A stretch of DNA of 64,000 nt from Clostridium acetobutylicum ATCC 824 (GTDB taxonomy: Bacteria; Bacillota; Clostridia; Clostridiales; Clostridiaceae). A program made the position numbers and the translations under genes. Below are positions 54,843 through 63,117 of this stretch, piece after piece (the stretch's first letter is position 1; each line of letters opens with the position of its first letter). The notes under the pieces were generated by a model. That model was not told where the DNA came from and did not search any database. It saw only the letters and a program-made list of their open reading frames with translations. The stretch spans positions 840,001 to 904,000 of the forward strand of contig NC_003030.1 of NCBI RefSeq assembly GCF_000008765.1, in the 5' to 3' direction.

Positions 54843-55648
54843 TTCCAAAGTGGCTTTCAGAAAAGGATAAATATATTCCTAAGGAAGAAAAAGACTCCTA
54901 TGTAGAAAAAAGCATTTATTCATTAATCAAAACAATAGCAATAATTAAGCAAAATAAAAATACTAATGGGGTAATATACTCATTAAATCCTACACTGAAG
55001 GTTATAAGTAATATAGTTCTTATAATATGTGTGGCGATATCAAGGAATATAGGTAGTTTATTAGTAATGGACGCATATGTTTTGATAGCTCTATTTTTTA
55101 TAGAAAATAAACTGAGAAAAAGAATATTTTTTAGAAGCCTTATATTTCCTATTATAACCTTTATTGCATTATTTCCATCCATTCTTTATGGAAATGCTTA
55201 TAATAGTGTACTTATCGTTCAAAAAATAATAATAACTATAATACTTGTAAATTTATTATCACACACTACTAAATGGAACGAGGTTAATAAATCACTAAAA
55301 TTATTATTTGTTCCAGATATCTTTATATGGATTATGGATATAACTATAAAATATATTGTTGTCTTAGGAGAGTATTCTATAGACTTGTTATATGCTTTAA
55401 AACTTAGAACAGTTGGCATAAGCTATAATAAATATAATTCATTCACAGGAATCATGGGAAATTTGTTTATAAAATCTTATAAGATGAGTGAAGAGATGTT
55501 TAGTGCTATGGAGTGCAGGGGATTTGTAGGAGAATACGTTACAAAAGCAAATTTGAAATTCCAAAAAAATGATTATATATACATGATAATAAACTTAATT
55601 TTACTTATTATATTCATATACTTAAGATTCATTCATTTGCAATACTAA
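54839..55648 (+). CDS. ECF transporter T component (CbiQ/NikQ)
   Basis: A 269-residue protein with five or six helices and the coupling motif AMECRGF, typical of CbiQ/EcfT. It joins the substrate component (NikMN) to the ATPase encoded next. The ATG overlaps the nikMN stop (ATGA). The N-terminal 35 residues are polar, as in other CbiQ proteins. It is probably part of a nickel importer in view of the surrounding lar genes. Confidence 0.88.
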   Translation: MIPKWLSEKDKYIPKEEKDSYVEKSIYSLIKTIAIIKQNKNTNGVIYSLNPTLKVISNIVLIICVAISRNIGSLLVMDAYVLIALFFIENKLRKRIFFRSLIFPIITFIALFPSILYGNAYNSVLIVQKIIITIILVNLLSHTTKWNEVNKSLKLLFVPDIFIWIMDITIKYIVVLGEYSIDLLYALKLRTVGISYNKYNSFTGIMGNLFIKSYKMSEEMFSAMECRGFVGEYVTKANLKFQKNDYIYMIINLILLIIFIYLRFIHLQY

Positions 55649-55666
55649 TAGAATGGAGAGTTATTA

Positions 55667-56392
55667 ATGATAAAATTAGAGAAAGTTTCATTTACATATA
55701 AGAATAGGGCAGCTTTGTGCGATGTAAATGTTGATATAAATGAGGGGGAAGCTGTGGCTATTATAGGTCCTAACGGCAGCGGAAAGTCAACTTTTTTAAA
55801 GGTATTGAACGGGATTCTTTTTCCAAGCAGTGGTAGGTATGTATTTGACAATAATGAAATAAATGAGAATACATTAAAAAACAATAAATTCTTAAAGTTA
55901 TTTCATAAAAGAGTGGGATTTGTATTCCAAAATTCTGACGCTCAGTTATTTTGTTCTACAGTATTTGATGAGGTGGCATTTGGAATTATGCAAATGGGAC
56001 TTGAAGGAGAAGAGGTAGATAAAAGGGTGAGAGACTGCCTTAAGCTGCTTAATATAGAAAAGTTAAAGGAGGAACATCCATATAACTTAAGCGGAGGAGA
56101 GAAAAAGAGAGTAGCTATTGCCAGCGTACTAGCCATGAATCCAGAGGTGATAACCTTAGATGAACCTATGAATGCAATAGATCCAAAAGGAAAACGCTTT
56201 TTAAAAGAGCTTTTAATAGATTTAAATAAAAGTGGTAAGACTATAATTTGCGCAACTCATGATTTTGAATATATTGAAGGAGTATTTAATAGAGCTGTTG
56301 TATTTTCAGAAAATCATAAAATAATAAGAGATGATAGATATGAAAATATTATAAGCGATAGAGAGTTTTTAATGGAATGTAATATTATATGA
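55667..56392 (+). CDS. ECF transporter ATPase (CbiO/NikO)
   Basis: A 241-residue ABC ATPase. Walker A (GPNGSGKST), Q-loop (GFVFQNSDAQLF), signature (LSGGEKKR), Walker B (VITLDEP) and switch His (CATHDF) are all intact. It powers nickel uptake with the two membrane components upstream, which lie 18 nt away. GGAGAG precedes the ATG. LarC follows 46 nt later without a terminator, so it belongs to the same operon. Confidence 0.93.
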   Translation: MIKLEKVSFTYKNRAALCDVNVDINEGEAVAIIGPNGSGKSTFLKVLNGILFPSSGRYVFDNNEINENTLKNNKFLKLFHKRVGFVFQNSDAQLFCSTVFDEVAFGIMQMGLEGEEVDKRVRDCLKLLNIEKLKEEHPYNLSGGEKKRVAIASVLAMNPEVITLDEPMNAIDPKGKRFLKELLIDLNKSGKTIICATHDFEYIEGVFNRAVVFSENHKIIRDDRYENIISDREFLMECNII

Positions 56393-56438
56393 TAAACATT
56401 GGACAAGTAAGCGGTTAAGAGTAAGAGGAGTGATAAAT

Positions 56439-57701
56439 ATGAGGATATTGTATTATGATTGTTTTTGTGGAATAAGTGGTGATATGAATTTAGCGGCACT
56501 TGTAGACTTAGGAGTTCCTAAGAAATATTTAATTGATGAGCTTTTAAAGCTTAATTTGGGATCGGAATACGAAATAAAAATTGAAAAAGGGCAAAAGCTT
56601 GGAATAACAGGAACTAGAGTAGATGTTATATTAAAGGATGAACATCATAACAAACATGAATTAGAAGAAGTTTTACATAATCATGAGCATAAGCACAATC
56701 ATCACGAAATTAAAAACGATGAACCAGCGCACAGTCATGAGCATCATCATAGAAGTTTAAGGGATATAGAGGAAATAATAAACTCAAGTACATTAAATGA
56801 CAAGGTTAAAAAGCTTAGTTTAAATATATTTATGAAAGTTGCAGAGGCAGAGGCGAAAGTTCATGGAAGAGAATTATATGAAGTACATTTTCATGAGGTT
56901 GGAGCTGTCGATTCAATTGTGGATATTGTAGGGGCAGCTATTTGCATAGATTACTTAAAAGTAGATAAGATACTTGCATCTAGAGTTCAAGTTGGAGGAG
57001 GCTTTGTTAGATGTGCTCATGGAATTATGCCAGTACCAGCGCCGGCAACAGTGGAAATTTTAAAGAATATACCTATAAATACTGGTATAGTTCAATTTGA
57101 AACAACCACTCCAACAGGAGCAGCTATACTTGCAGCAAATGTTAAGGAATTCACACAAAAGCTTGATTTCATAATTAAAAAGACAGCATATGGAATAGGG
57201 CATAGGGATCTAGAAATTCCAAATGTTTTAAGAGTGTATTTAGGAGAAGAAGAGAGCTTTCAAGATATAGAAAATCAATATATACTTGAAACTAATATAG
57301 ATGATATGAATCCAGAGATTTATGGATATGTGGAGGAAAAGCTTTTTAAGGTAGGAGCTTTAGATGTATTTAAAACACCTATATGTATGAAAAAAGGAAG
57401 ACCGGGAATAAAACTCAGTGTTTTGACTAATGAAAAGTCAGAAAGAGAAGTTTTAGATGTTATTTTTGAGGAAACTACATCCATAGGAGTTAGAAGGTAT
57501 AAGGTTGAAAAAATAATGTTAAAAAGAGAGTTTTCAAAAGTAAAAACAGAATTCGGAGATATTACAGTAAAGAAAGCTTATTATAAAGGCGAGCTTGTGA
57601 AGTACAAACCAGAATATGAGGAGTGCAAGGATATAGCAAGAGAAAAAAATGTATCCATACATAAGGTATATAAAGCAGTATATAAACAAGATTTAAAATA
57701 A
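56439..57701 (+). CDS. larC: LarC, nickel insertase for the pincer cofactor
   Basis: A 420-residue CTP-dependent nickel insertase that loads Ni into the pincer cofactor made by LarB and LarE. The N-terminus (RILYYDCFCGISGDMN) and the FHEVGAVDSIVDI segment are typical, and residues about 75-110 form a His-rich stretch (NHEHKHNHHE; SHEHHHRS) likely to hold nickel. In L. plantarum larC is split into larC1 and larC2 joined by programmed frameshifting; here it is one open frame. The ATG at 56439 has AAGAGGAG 9 nt upstream; the GTG at 56430 touches that site. Confidence 0.92.
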   Translation: MRILYYDCFCGISGDMNLAALVDLGVPKKYLIDELLKLNLGSEYEIKIEKGQKLGITGTRVDVILKDEHHNKHELEEVLHNHEHKHNHHEIKNDEPAHSHEHHHRSLRDIEEIINSSTLNDKVKKLSLNIFMKVAEAEAKVHGRELYEVHFHEVGAVDSIVDIVGAAICIDYLKVDKILASRVQVGGGFVRCAHGIMPVPAPATVEILKNIPINTGIVQFETTTPTGAAILAANVKEFTQKLDFIIKKTAYGIGHRDLEIPNVLRVYLGEEESFQDIENQYILETNIDDMNPEIYGYVEEKLFKVGALDVFKTPICMKKGRPGIKLSVLTNEKSEREVLDVIFEETTSIGVRRYKVEKIMLKREFSKVKTEFGDITVKKAYYKGELVKYKPEYEECKDIAREKNVSIHKVYKAVYKQDLK

Positions 57702-57725
57702 TATTAGATGAGAGGTGGAAAATAA

Positions 57726-58541
57726 GTGATAAATAATGAAAAATATAAGGAACTAATAAAGTACCTTAAAAGCTTAGGAAAAGTAGTTTTAGCATTTTCA
57801 GGTGGTGTAGATAGTACTTTTTTGCTTAAAGCTTCAAAAGAAGCCCTTGGAGATAACGTAAAGGCAGTTACAATTTTATCTCCATATATTCCAAAGTGGG
57901 AAATAAGAGAAGCAGAGGAGTTAGTAAAGGAATTAGGAGTAGAACATGAAATTATAAAAGCACCTATTATTGATTCAATTAAATTTAATCCAGAAGATAG
58001 ATGCTATTTATGCAAAACTGCAGTGTTTAGCATGATATTAGATGCAGCTAAAAGACAGGGATATGATTGTGTAATTGATGGTACAAACTTTGATGATATA
58101 AAGGATTATAGACCAGGACTAAGAGCTTTGAAGGAATTATCAGTAAAAAGTCCTCTTTTAGAATGTAAATTAACTAAAGCAGAAATAAGAACCTTTTCAA
58201 AGGAACTAGGACTTAAAACTTGGGACAAACCACCATATGCTTGTCTTTTAACAAGAATACCTTATGGAAATGAACTTAAGGTAGAAGATTTTGAGAAAAT
58301 TGAAAGAGCAGAAAGATATATGATGAGTATTGGCTTTAGAGCTATTAGAGTAAGGTGTCATGATGACTTGGCAAGAATTGAAGTCGCTAGAGAGGATAGG
58401 AGCAAATTGTTTAATGAAGAGCTTTTAGATACTATCTCAGAGAATATAAAAAAATGTGGATTTAAATATGTATCATTAGATTTGCAAGGATATAGGGTAG
58501 GAAGCTTCAATGAGACTATAGCCAAAATTTCTGATAAATAA
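57726..58541 (+). CDS. larE: LarE, sacrificial sulfur transferase
   Basis: A 271-residue PP-loop ATPase. The motif SGGVDST (25-31) activates the substrate carboxylate; Cys173 in YACLLTRIPYG matches Cys176 of L. plantarum LarE, whose sulfur is donated to the cofactor and which becomes dehydroalanine. It would convert the LarB product to the bis-thiocarboxylate. The GTG start has GAGAGGTGG upstream and lies 24 nt after larC. Confidence 0.93.
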   Translation: MINNEKYKELIKYLKSLGKVVLAFSGGVDSTFLLKASKEALGDNVKAVTILSPYIPKWEIREAEELVKELGVEHEIIKAPIIDSIKFNPEDRCYLCKTAVFSMILDAAKRQGYDCVIDGTNFDDIKDYRPGLRALKELSVKSPLLECKLTKAEIRTFSKELGLKTWDKPPYACLLTRIPYGNELKVEDFEKIERAERYMMSIGFRAIRVRCHDDLARIEVAREDRSKLFNEELLDTISENIKKCGFKYVSLDLQGYRVGSFNETIAKISDK

Positions 58542-58561
58542 AACCTTGGGAGGAAAAACTG

Positions 58562-59308
58562 TTGGATAAAGAAGAGATTAAGCTTTTATTACAAGGTGTT
58601 AGAGATAACAAAATAGACATAGAAAAAGCTCTTGAAGAACTAGAGGATTTACCTTTTAAAGATTTAGGGTTTGCAAAGATAGACAATCATAGAGAAATTA
58701 GAGTTGGATACCCAGAAGTAATATATTGTGCGGGAAAAACAGTGAAACAAGTTAGTGATATTGTTAAATTTATGCTTACAAAAAATAATAATATTTTAGG
58801 AACTAGGGCAACTGAAGAAATGTATAAATCAGTAAAGCAAATATGTGCTGATGCAGAGTACAATAAACTTGGAAGAACAATAACTATTAGAAAAAAAGAT
58901 GAAAAAGTTACAGATAGTTATATAGCTATTGTGGCAGCAGGAACTTCTGATTTACCAGTAGTAGAGGAAGCTTACGAGACAGCAAAAATATTAGGAAATA
59001 AGGTTGAAAAAGTAATTGATGTAGGAGTTGCAGGAATACATAGGCTTTTTTCTAAATTAGATGTTATTAAGGGAGCTAAGGTTGTTATAGTAGTTGCGGG
59101 AATGGAAGGAGCTTTAGCTAGTGTTGTAGGTGGATTAGTTGATAAACCTGTAATAGCAGTTCCAACAAGTGTTGGTTATGGAGCAAATTTTGGAGGGATT
59201 TCAGCTTTATTGTCAATGCTGAACAGCTGTGCTAGTGGTGTGAGCGTGGTAAATATAGATAATGGCTTTGGTGCGGCTTATAATGCCAGTATGATTAATA
59301 AATTATAG
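58562..59308 (+). CDS. larB: LarB, pyridinium-3,5-biscarboxylate mononucleotide synthase
   Basis: A 248-residue enzyme of the PurE (AIR carboxylase)-like fold that carboxylates and hydrolyses nicotinic acid adenine dinucleotide to start pincer cofactor synthesis. The C-terminal half holds the PurE-like core (AIVAAGTSDLPVVEEAYETA, then VVIVVAGMEGALASVVGGLV and VPTSVGYGANFGG). The order in the operon, transport-larC-larE-larB, gives all the cofactor genes. The TTG start has GGGAGGA about 8 nt upstream. No terminator is obvious after it. Confidence 0.93.
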   Translation: MDKEEIKLLLQGVRDNKIDIEKALEELEDLPFKDLGFAKIDNHREIRVGYPEVIYCAGKTVKQVSDIVKFMLTKNNNILGTRATEEMYKSVKQICADAEYNKLGRTITIRKKDEKVTDSYIAIVAAGTSDLPVVEEAYETAKILGNKVEKVIDVGVAGIHRLFSKLDVIKGAKVVIVVAGMEGALASVVGGLVDKPVIAVPTSVGYGANFGGISALLSMLNSCASGVSVVNIDNGFGAAYNASMINKL

Positions 59309-59443
59309 AGAGATTTCTACTTTTAAAGTGAAGATTATAAATGTAATTTAAAACAAAGACAACTAGGAAGTGGTTTTATGAAAAAATGCATTGTAGTAGT
59401 GGAATAGTCAAAAAATAGCACAATAAAAAGGAGAGAAATAAAT

Positions 59444-60076
59444 ATGACTATTCCAAATTTAAATAAAATATATCCAAGAAGTAATGATTACCAAACTGTA
59501 TATCTTAAAAATGTTATTACAAGAAAAAATATAGAAGTTGGAGATTATACAATCTATAATGATTTTTATAATGACGCAAGAGATTTTGAAAAAAATAATG
59601 TACTATATCAGTATCCTATAAATGGTGATAAGTTAATAATTGGAAAGTTTTGTTCAATTGCATGCAAAGCAAAGTTTCTTATGAACAGCTCAAATCACAG
59701 TATGAAATCACTATCTACCTATACATTCCCGATATTTTATGAAGAATGGGATTTAGACGTTAAAAGAATAACGGAGGCATGGGATAATAAGGGGGATATT
59801 GTAATAGGAAATGATGTATGGATAGGTTATGATGCTGTAATTATGTCAGGAGTAAAAATTGGTGATGGTGCGATTATTGGAGCAAGAGCAGTAGTTACTA
59901 AAGATGTTCCGCCTTATACTGTTGCTGCAGGTGTACCAGCAAGGGTTATAAAGAAAAGATTTGATGACGACGTGATTTCAAAGCTTTTAAAAATTAAGTG
60001 GTGGAACTTGCCGTACGAAAAGATTAGAGAAAATATTCAATATTTTAAATCCGGAAACATTGATAAATTAATTTAA
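59444..60076 (+). CDS. Xenobiotic acetyltransferase, CatB/Vat type
   Basis: A 210-residue left-handed beta-helix acetyltransferase. The catalytic His is His85 in NSSNHSMKS; hexapeptide coils follow (IVIGNDVWIGYDAVIMSGV, DGAIIGARAVVTKDV) and end in the usual AAGVPARVIKKRF. The family includes CatB chloramphenicol and Vat streptogramin A acetyltransferases, but most chromosomal copies have no known substrate, so resistance is not implied. AAAGGAG lies 11 nt before the ATG. It is separate from the lar operon by about 135 bp. Confidence 0.88.
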   Translation: MTIPNLNKIYPRSNDYQTVYLKNVITRKNIEVGDYTIYNDFYNDARDFEKNNVLYQYPINGDKLIIGKFCSIACKAKFLMNSSNHSMKSLSTYTFPIFYEEWDLDVKRITEAWDNKGDIVIGNDVWIGYDAVIMSGVKIGDGAIIGARAVVTKDVPPYTVAAGVPARVIKKRFDDDVISKLLKIKWWNLPYEKIRENIQYFKSGNIDKLI

Positions 60077-60093
60077 GTTAATGTGTAATTTAA

Positions 60094-60132
60094 AGGTAGG
60101 CTCATATTATAATAATATATGCCTACCTAATT
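60094..60132 (+). terminator. Possible terminator after the acetyltransferase gene
   Basis: AGGTAGGC pairs with GCCTACCT across an AT-rich loop of 19 nt; the following T-run is weak, so the call is tentative. Confidence 0.5.
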
Positions 60133-60230
60133 GCGTCCTTATAAATATTTATAAAATTATTAAAGAGGTTTTTATAATTAACATATAATAGATATAATAT
60201 AATTAGAGTAATAATATAGGGGAGGTATAT

Positions 60231-61988
60231 ATGAAGAAAAATGGTGCTCAAAGAGAATTTAAAAAATTAAAAAGTCAAATTAATCAAATTGAGGAGATTG
60301 TACATCATTCAAAGCCAGGTGCACTTATAGAGCATGAATCTGCAATAAGAAAAAAGTTAAGGCAGCTAAAGGAATTTGAGAAGGAAGGCTTTAGAGATTT
60401 TGATTATACATATGATAGGTATAAAGAGCTTTTAAATGACACCGGTAAAAGGATGCTTGAATATTATAATAAGAAAAACGGAACAAATTTTGATTTTTAT
60501 GAGGTTTTAGAAGAGAATTATAATGCTTTTTATAATTCAGGACTTATGACAGTACTCACTAAACATCATATTCCTAAGCTTATAGCAAAAGAATTTGAAG
60601 AAAAATTCCCAGATAACCCTAAAAATGAATACATTGAAACACGCAGAATGCATAGAAAGTTCTATATCCATCTAGGTGATACAAATACAGGAAAAACTTA
60701 CAATGCTGTAGAACGCCTTAAAACAGCAAGGAGAGGGGTATATCTATCACCATTGAGGATTCTTGCCTTAGAGAATTTCGAAAAATTAAATAATGAAGGG
60801 ATTATTTGCGATTTATTGACTGGCGAAGAGGAAATTTTAAAACCAGATTCTACTCATATATCCTGCACAATAGAGAAGGTAGATTTAAAAGAGCACTATG
60901 ACATAGCAGTTATTGATGAAATCCAAATGATCAGTGATTATCAAAGAGGAATAGCATGGAGTAAGGCTCTTCTTGGACTAAAGTGTGATGAAATTCATAT
61001 ATGTGGTGCTATTAATGCAAGGTATATACTTGAAACAATCATAAAGGATTGCGAGGATGAGTATGAGATAAAGGAGTACAAGAGAGCTATTCCACTTGAA
61101 GTTGAGGATGAAAGCTTTAACTATAAGGATATAAAAGAAGGAGACGCTGTTGTTGTATTTTCTAAGAAGAGAGTGCTTGAAATAGCTCAAAGTTATTCTG
61201 CTAGAGGCATTAAAGCAAGTATAATATATGGTGATTTGCCACCAGAGGTTAGAAAACTTCAATATGAACAGTTTATAAAAAAAGAGACTAAAGTTTTAGT
61301 AACTACTGATGCTATAGGAATGGGAGTTAATCTACCTATCAGAAGAATAATTTTTATAAACATAAGAAAGTTTGATGGAGAACAAATAAGGGAGTTAACT
61401 TCACAAGAAGTAAAGCAAATAAGCGGACGTGCGGGAAGAATTGGAATTTATGATGTTGGCTATGTGGCAAGTGCAGGAGATACTCAAGATTTTATTAAGG
61501 AAAAATTAGAGGAAGAGGATAAAAGTATAAGAAGAGCTGTTATTGGTCCTTCTGAGGCTATACTTAGGATTAAAGGACTGCCTTTAAGTGAAAAGTTAGC
61601 TTTGTGGAGCACTAGACAAGAAAAGTTAGATTACTACACCAAAATGGATATAAGTGAATATATGATGATATTGGATAGGATAAAGAAATATAAATTAAGT
61701 GAGGAGGTTCAATGGGATTTATTAAAGGTTCCTTTTGATGTATCAAAGGAAGAATTAATGAGCACTTTCTCGGGATACGTAGTTGAGATTTTTATTAATA
61801 AGCAGGACAGTATATTTAAACCAGAATGTTTTAGAGGGAGCTTAGATGAGCTTGAAATTTACTATCAAAAGATAAACATGTATTACTCATTTTCTAAAAT
61901 ATTCAATTTGGAATTTGATGAAGAGTGGGTTTATAGTGAAAGAATAAGAGTAAGCGAAGATATAAATAATATATTAGTAGGCATGTAA
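60231..61988 (+). CDS. Suv3-like RNA helicase
   Basis: A 585-residue superfamily 2 helicase. Residues 1-140 are a charged helical region. The helicase core has Walker A GDTNTGKT (149-156), motif II DEIQM (from Asp229) instead of DEAD, motif III-like CGA, and a C-terminal lobe with VTTDAIGMGVNLP (V) and QISGRAGR (VI). The DEIQM box and the C-terminal YYTKMDISEYM region resemble mitochondrial Suv3, the RNA helicase of the degradosome. It probably unwinds RNA during decay; a homologue in a Clostridium is not unique but is unusual. GGGGAGG precedes the ATG. A terminator follows. Confidence 0.87.
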   Translation: MKKNGAQREFKKLKSQINQIEEIVHHSKPGALIEHESAIRKKLRQLKEFEKEGFRDFDYTYDRYKELLNDTGKRMLEYYNKKNGTNFDFYEVLEENYNAFYNSGLMTVLTKHHIPKLIAKEFEEKFPDNPKNEYIETRRMHRKFYIHLGDTNTGKTYNAVERLKTARRGVYLSPLRILALENFEKLNNEGIICDLLTGEEEILKPDSTHISCTIEKVDLKEHYDIAVIDEIQMISDYQRGIAWSKALLGLKCDEIHICGAINARYILETIIKDCEDEYEIKEYKRAIPLEVEDESFNYKDIKEGDAVVVFSKKRVLEIAQSYSARGIKASIIYGDLPPEVRKLQYEQFIKKETKVLVTTDAIGMGVNLPIRRIIFINIRKFDGEQIRELTSQEVKQISGRAGRIGIYDVGYVASAGDTQDFIKEKLEEEDKSIRRAVIGPSEAILRIKGLPLSEKLALWSTRQEKLDYYTKMDISEYMMILDRIKKYKLSEEVQWDLLKVPFDVSKEELMSTFSGYVVEIFINKQDSIFKPECFRGSLDELEIYYQKINMYYSFSKIFNLEFDEEWVYSERIRVSEDINNILVGM

Positions 61989-62001
61989 GTATTAAAAAAT
62001 T

Positions 62002-62032
62002 AATTTAAGGTGTTTTTCGCACCTTAAATTGA
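62002..62032. terminator. Bidirectional terminator
   Basis: AATTTAAGGTG pairs with CACCTTAAATT (TTTTTCG loop) between the helicase gene and the convergent isochorismatase-like gene, overlapping its stop codon. Confidence 0.85.
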
Positions 62033-62659
62033 TATTAGATTAGTTCGTGTTAATACTGCCTTATCCCTTGTTCCAGGACTATTAATCATATGCCAGGCAG
62101 TGTATTGTTCAGCATAGGGAACGTCTGCGGATACAGCATCAACAGGAACAATTACATTATAATTACGAAGAGCAGCACCAGTAGCAGTATGAAGAACTGC
62201 TCCGTTTGCAGCATAGCCTGTAACTATAACATTTTTAATGTTTTTTTGTTGTAATATTTCGCCTAGATTAGTTTTATAGAATTTGTCCACACCAGATCTT
62301 ACAACAAGATCCATTGGCAGAGGAGCTAAAGGTTTAATTACATCTAAAGCAGTAGCTGTTGGTCTAAGGCTATAAATGACTGGTATATTGTTTTCGCGAG
62401 CCTTTACAAGTAAATTACGAATTTTAGGTATAGAAGCTCTACATTCTGGATTTGTACATAGTGTATTTTCCATATCTAATATTAAAAGTGCAGTATTTCT
62501 AGGATCAATCTTTACTGGTTTTAGCGTAGGTGCAGGAGGTGTAGAAACTGTATTCCAGTTATCTATAATTGTTTTGTCTTGTCTTTGAAACCCAGTATAT
62601 CTAAAATCATCATTTAAGTAATTGAAAGCGTTTCTATGAAAGGGGCAAAAATATATCAC
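62024..62659 (-). CDS. Isochorismatase-fold hydrolase lacking the catalytic Cys
   Basis: A protein of about 211 residues of the isochorismatase/cysteine hydrolase superfamily. Catalytic Asp is in ALLILDME and catalytic Lys in RSGVDKFYKTNL. The position of the usual Cys (consensus TGVATNVCVxxTA) reads TGYAANGAVLHTA, with Ala in place of Cys. Cys enzymes of this fold (nicotinamidase, N-carbamoylsarcosine amidase) need that residue; true isochorismatases have a small residue there instead. The start is probably GTG at 62659, which follows AGGAGG by 6 nt; the upstream 23 codons to 62728 have no ribosome binding site. A first segment (about 20-55) of unknown role precedes the domain. Confidence 0.8.
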   Translation of the reverse strand: MIYFCPFHRNAFNYLNDDFRYTGFQRQDKTIIDNWNTVSTPPAPTLKPVKIDPRNTALLILDMENTLCTNPECRASIPKIRNLLVKARENNIPVIYSLRPTATALDVIKPLAPLPMDLVVRSGVDKFYKTNLGEILQQKNIKNVIVTGYAANGAVLHTATGAALRNYNVIVPVDAVSADVPYAEQYTAWHMINSPGTRDKAVLTRTNLISI

Positions 62660-62747
62660 AGTAATCCTCCTAATATGAGTTTGTACGTTTATATAGTATG
62701 TGATATGCAATGATGTTGTTACTTCCATTTTCGATTAATGCAATGTG

Positions 62748-62776
62748 TTGATTTTTTATTATTTATATGATAGTAT
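62748..62776 (+). promoter_or_regulatory. Promoter of tyrS
   Basis: TTGATT (62748-62753), a 17-bp spacer and TAGTAT (62771-62776), about 30 bp before the T-box leader. Confidence 0.6.
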
Positions 62777-62804
62777 TGGTAAAAAAATATATTTAAATGC
62801 ATTG

Positions 62805-63090
62805 AAGAGAAAGAGTAGGATTACCTAGAGCTTTTACAGAGAGCTTCCGTTAGCTGAGAGGAAGCAAGAATAAGTATTCTGAATACATCTCTGAGCACCT
62901 CACCAAAGCTTTCAAACTAGAAGGTGGTAGGCTGAAGGCGTATTCCTTTCCAACGTTAAAAGGATAGAGTATCATGTATGAATTCTATACATCGTACTTG
63001 AAAAGGTTAGTATTGTGAGATGCTAATAAATTAAGGTGGTACCGCGAATGTAACTCTCGTCCTTATTAATTAAGGATGGGAGTTTTTTTT
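62805..63090 (+). ncRNA. T-box riboswitch, tyrosine specific
   Basis: This is a leader that senses uncharged tRNA-Tyr. The conserved T-box AAGGTGGTACCGCG lies at 63033-63046, and a terminator hairpin (AACTCTCGTCCTTA to TAAGGATGGGAGTT with a run of T) ends at about 63090. Stem I shows AGAGAGC, GCTGAGAGG and, in the specifier loop, GAATACA, so the specifier codon is TAC (62884-62886), tyrosine. It precedes tyrS by 28 nt. Confidence 0.95.
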
Positions 63091-63117
63091 ATATAAAAAT
63101 ATAAAGGAGAAAATATA

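Noticed and set aside
53874-56392. Cobalt transport for cobalamin synthesis
   Set aside because: No cobalamin genes are present, while larC, larE and larB follow in the same operon, which argues for nickel.
59378-59407. Nine-codon frame with a ribosome binding site before the acetyltransferase gene
   Set aside because: Too short to judge; no regulatory hairpin follows.
59444-60076. Antibiotic resistance gene
   Set aside because: CatB-like hexapeptide acetyltransferases are common chromosomal genes and no mobile element is nearby; resistance cannot be claimed.
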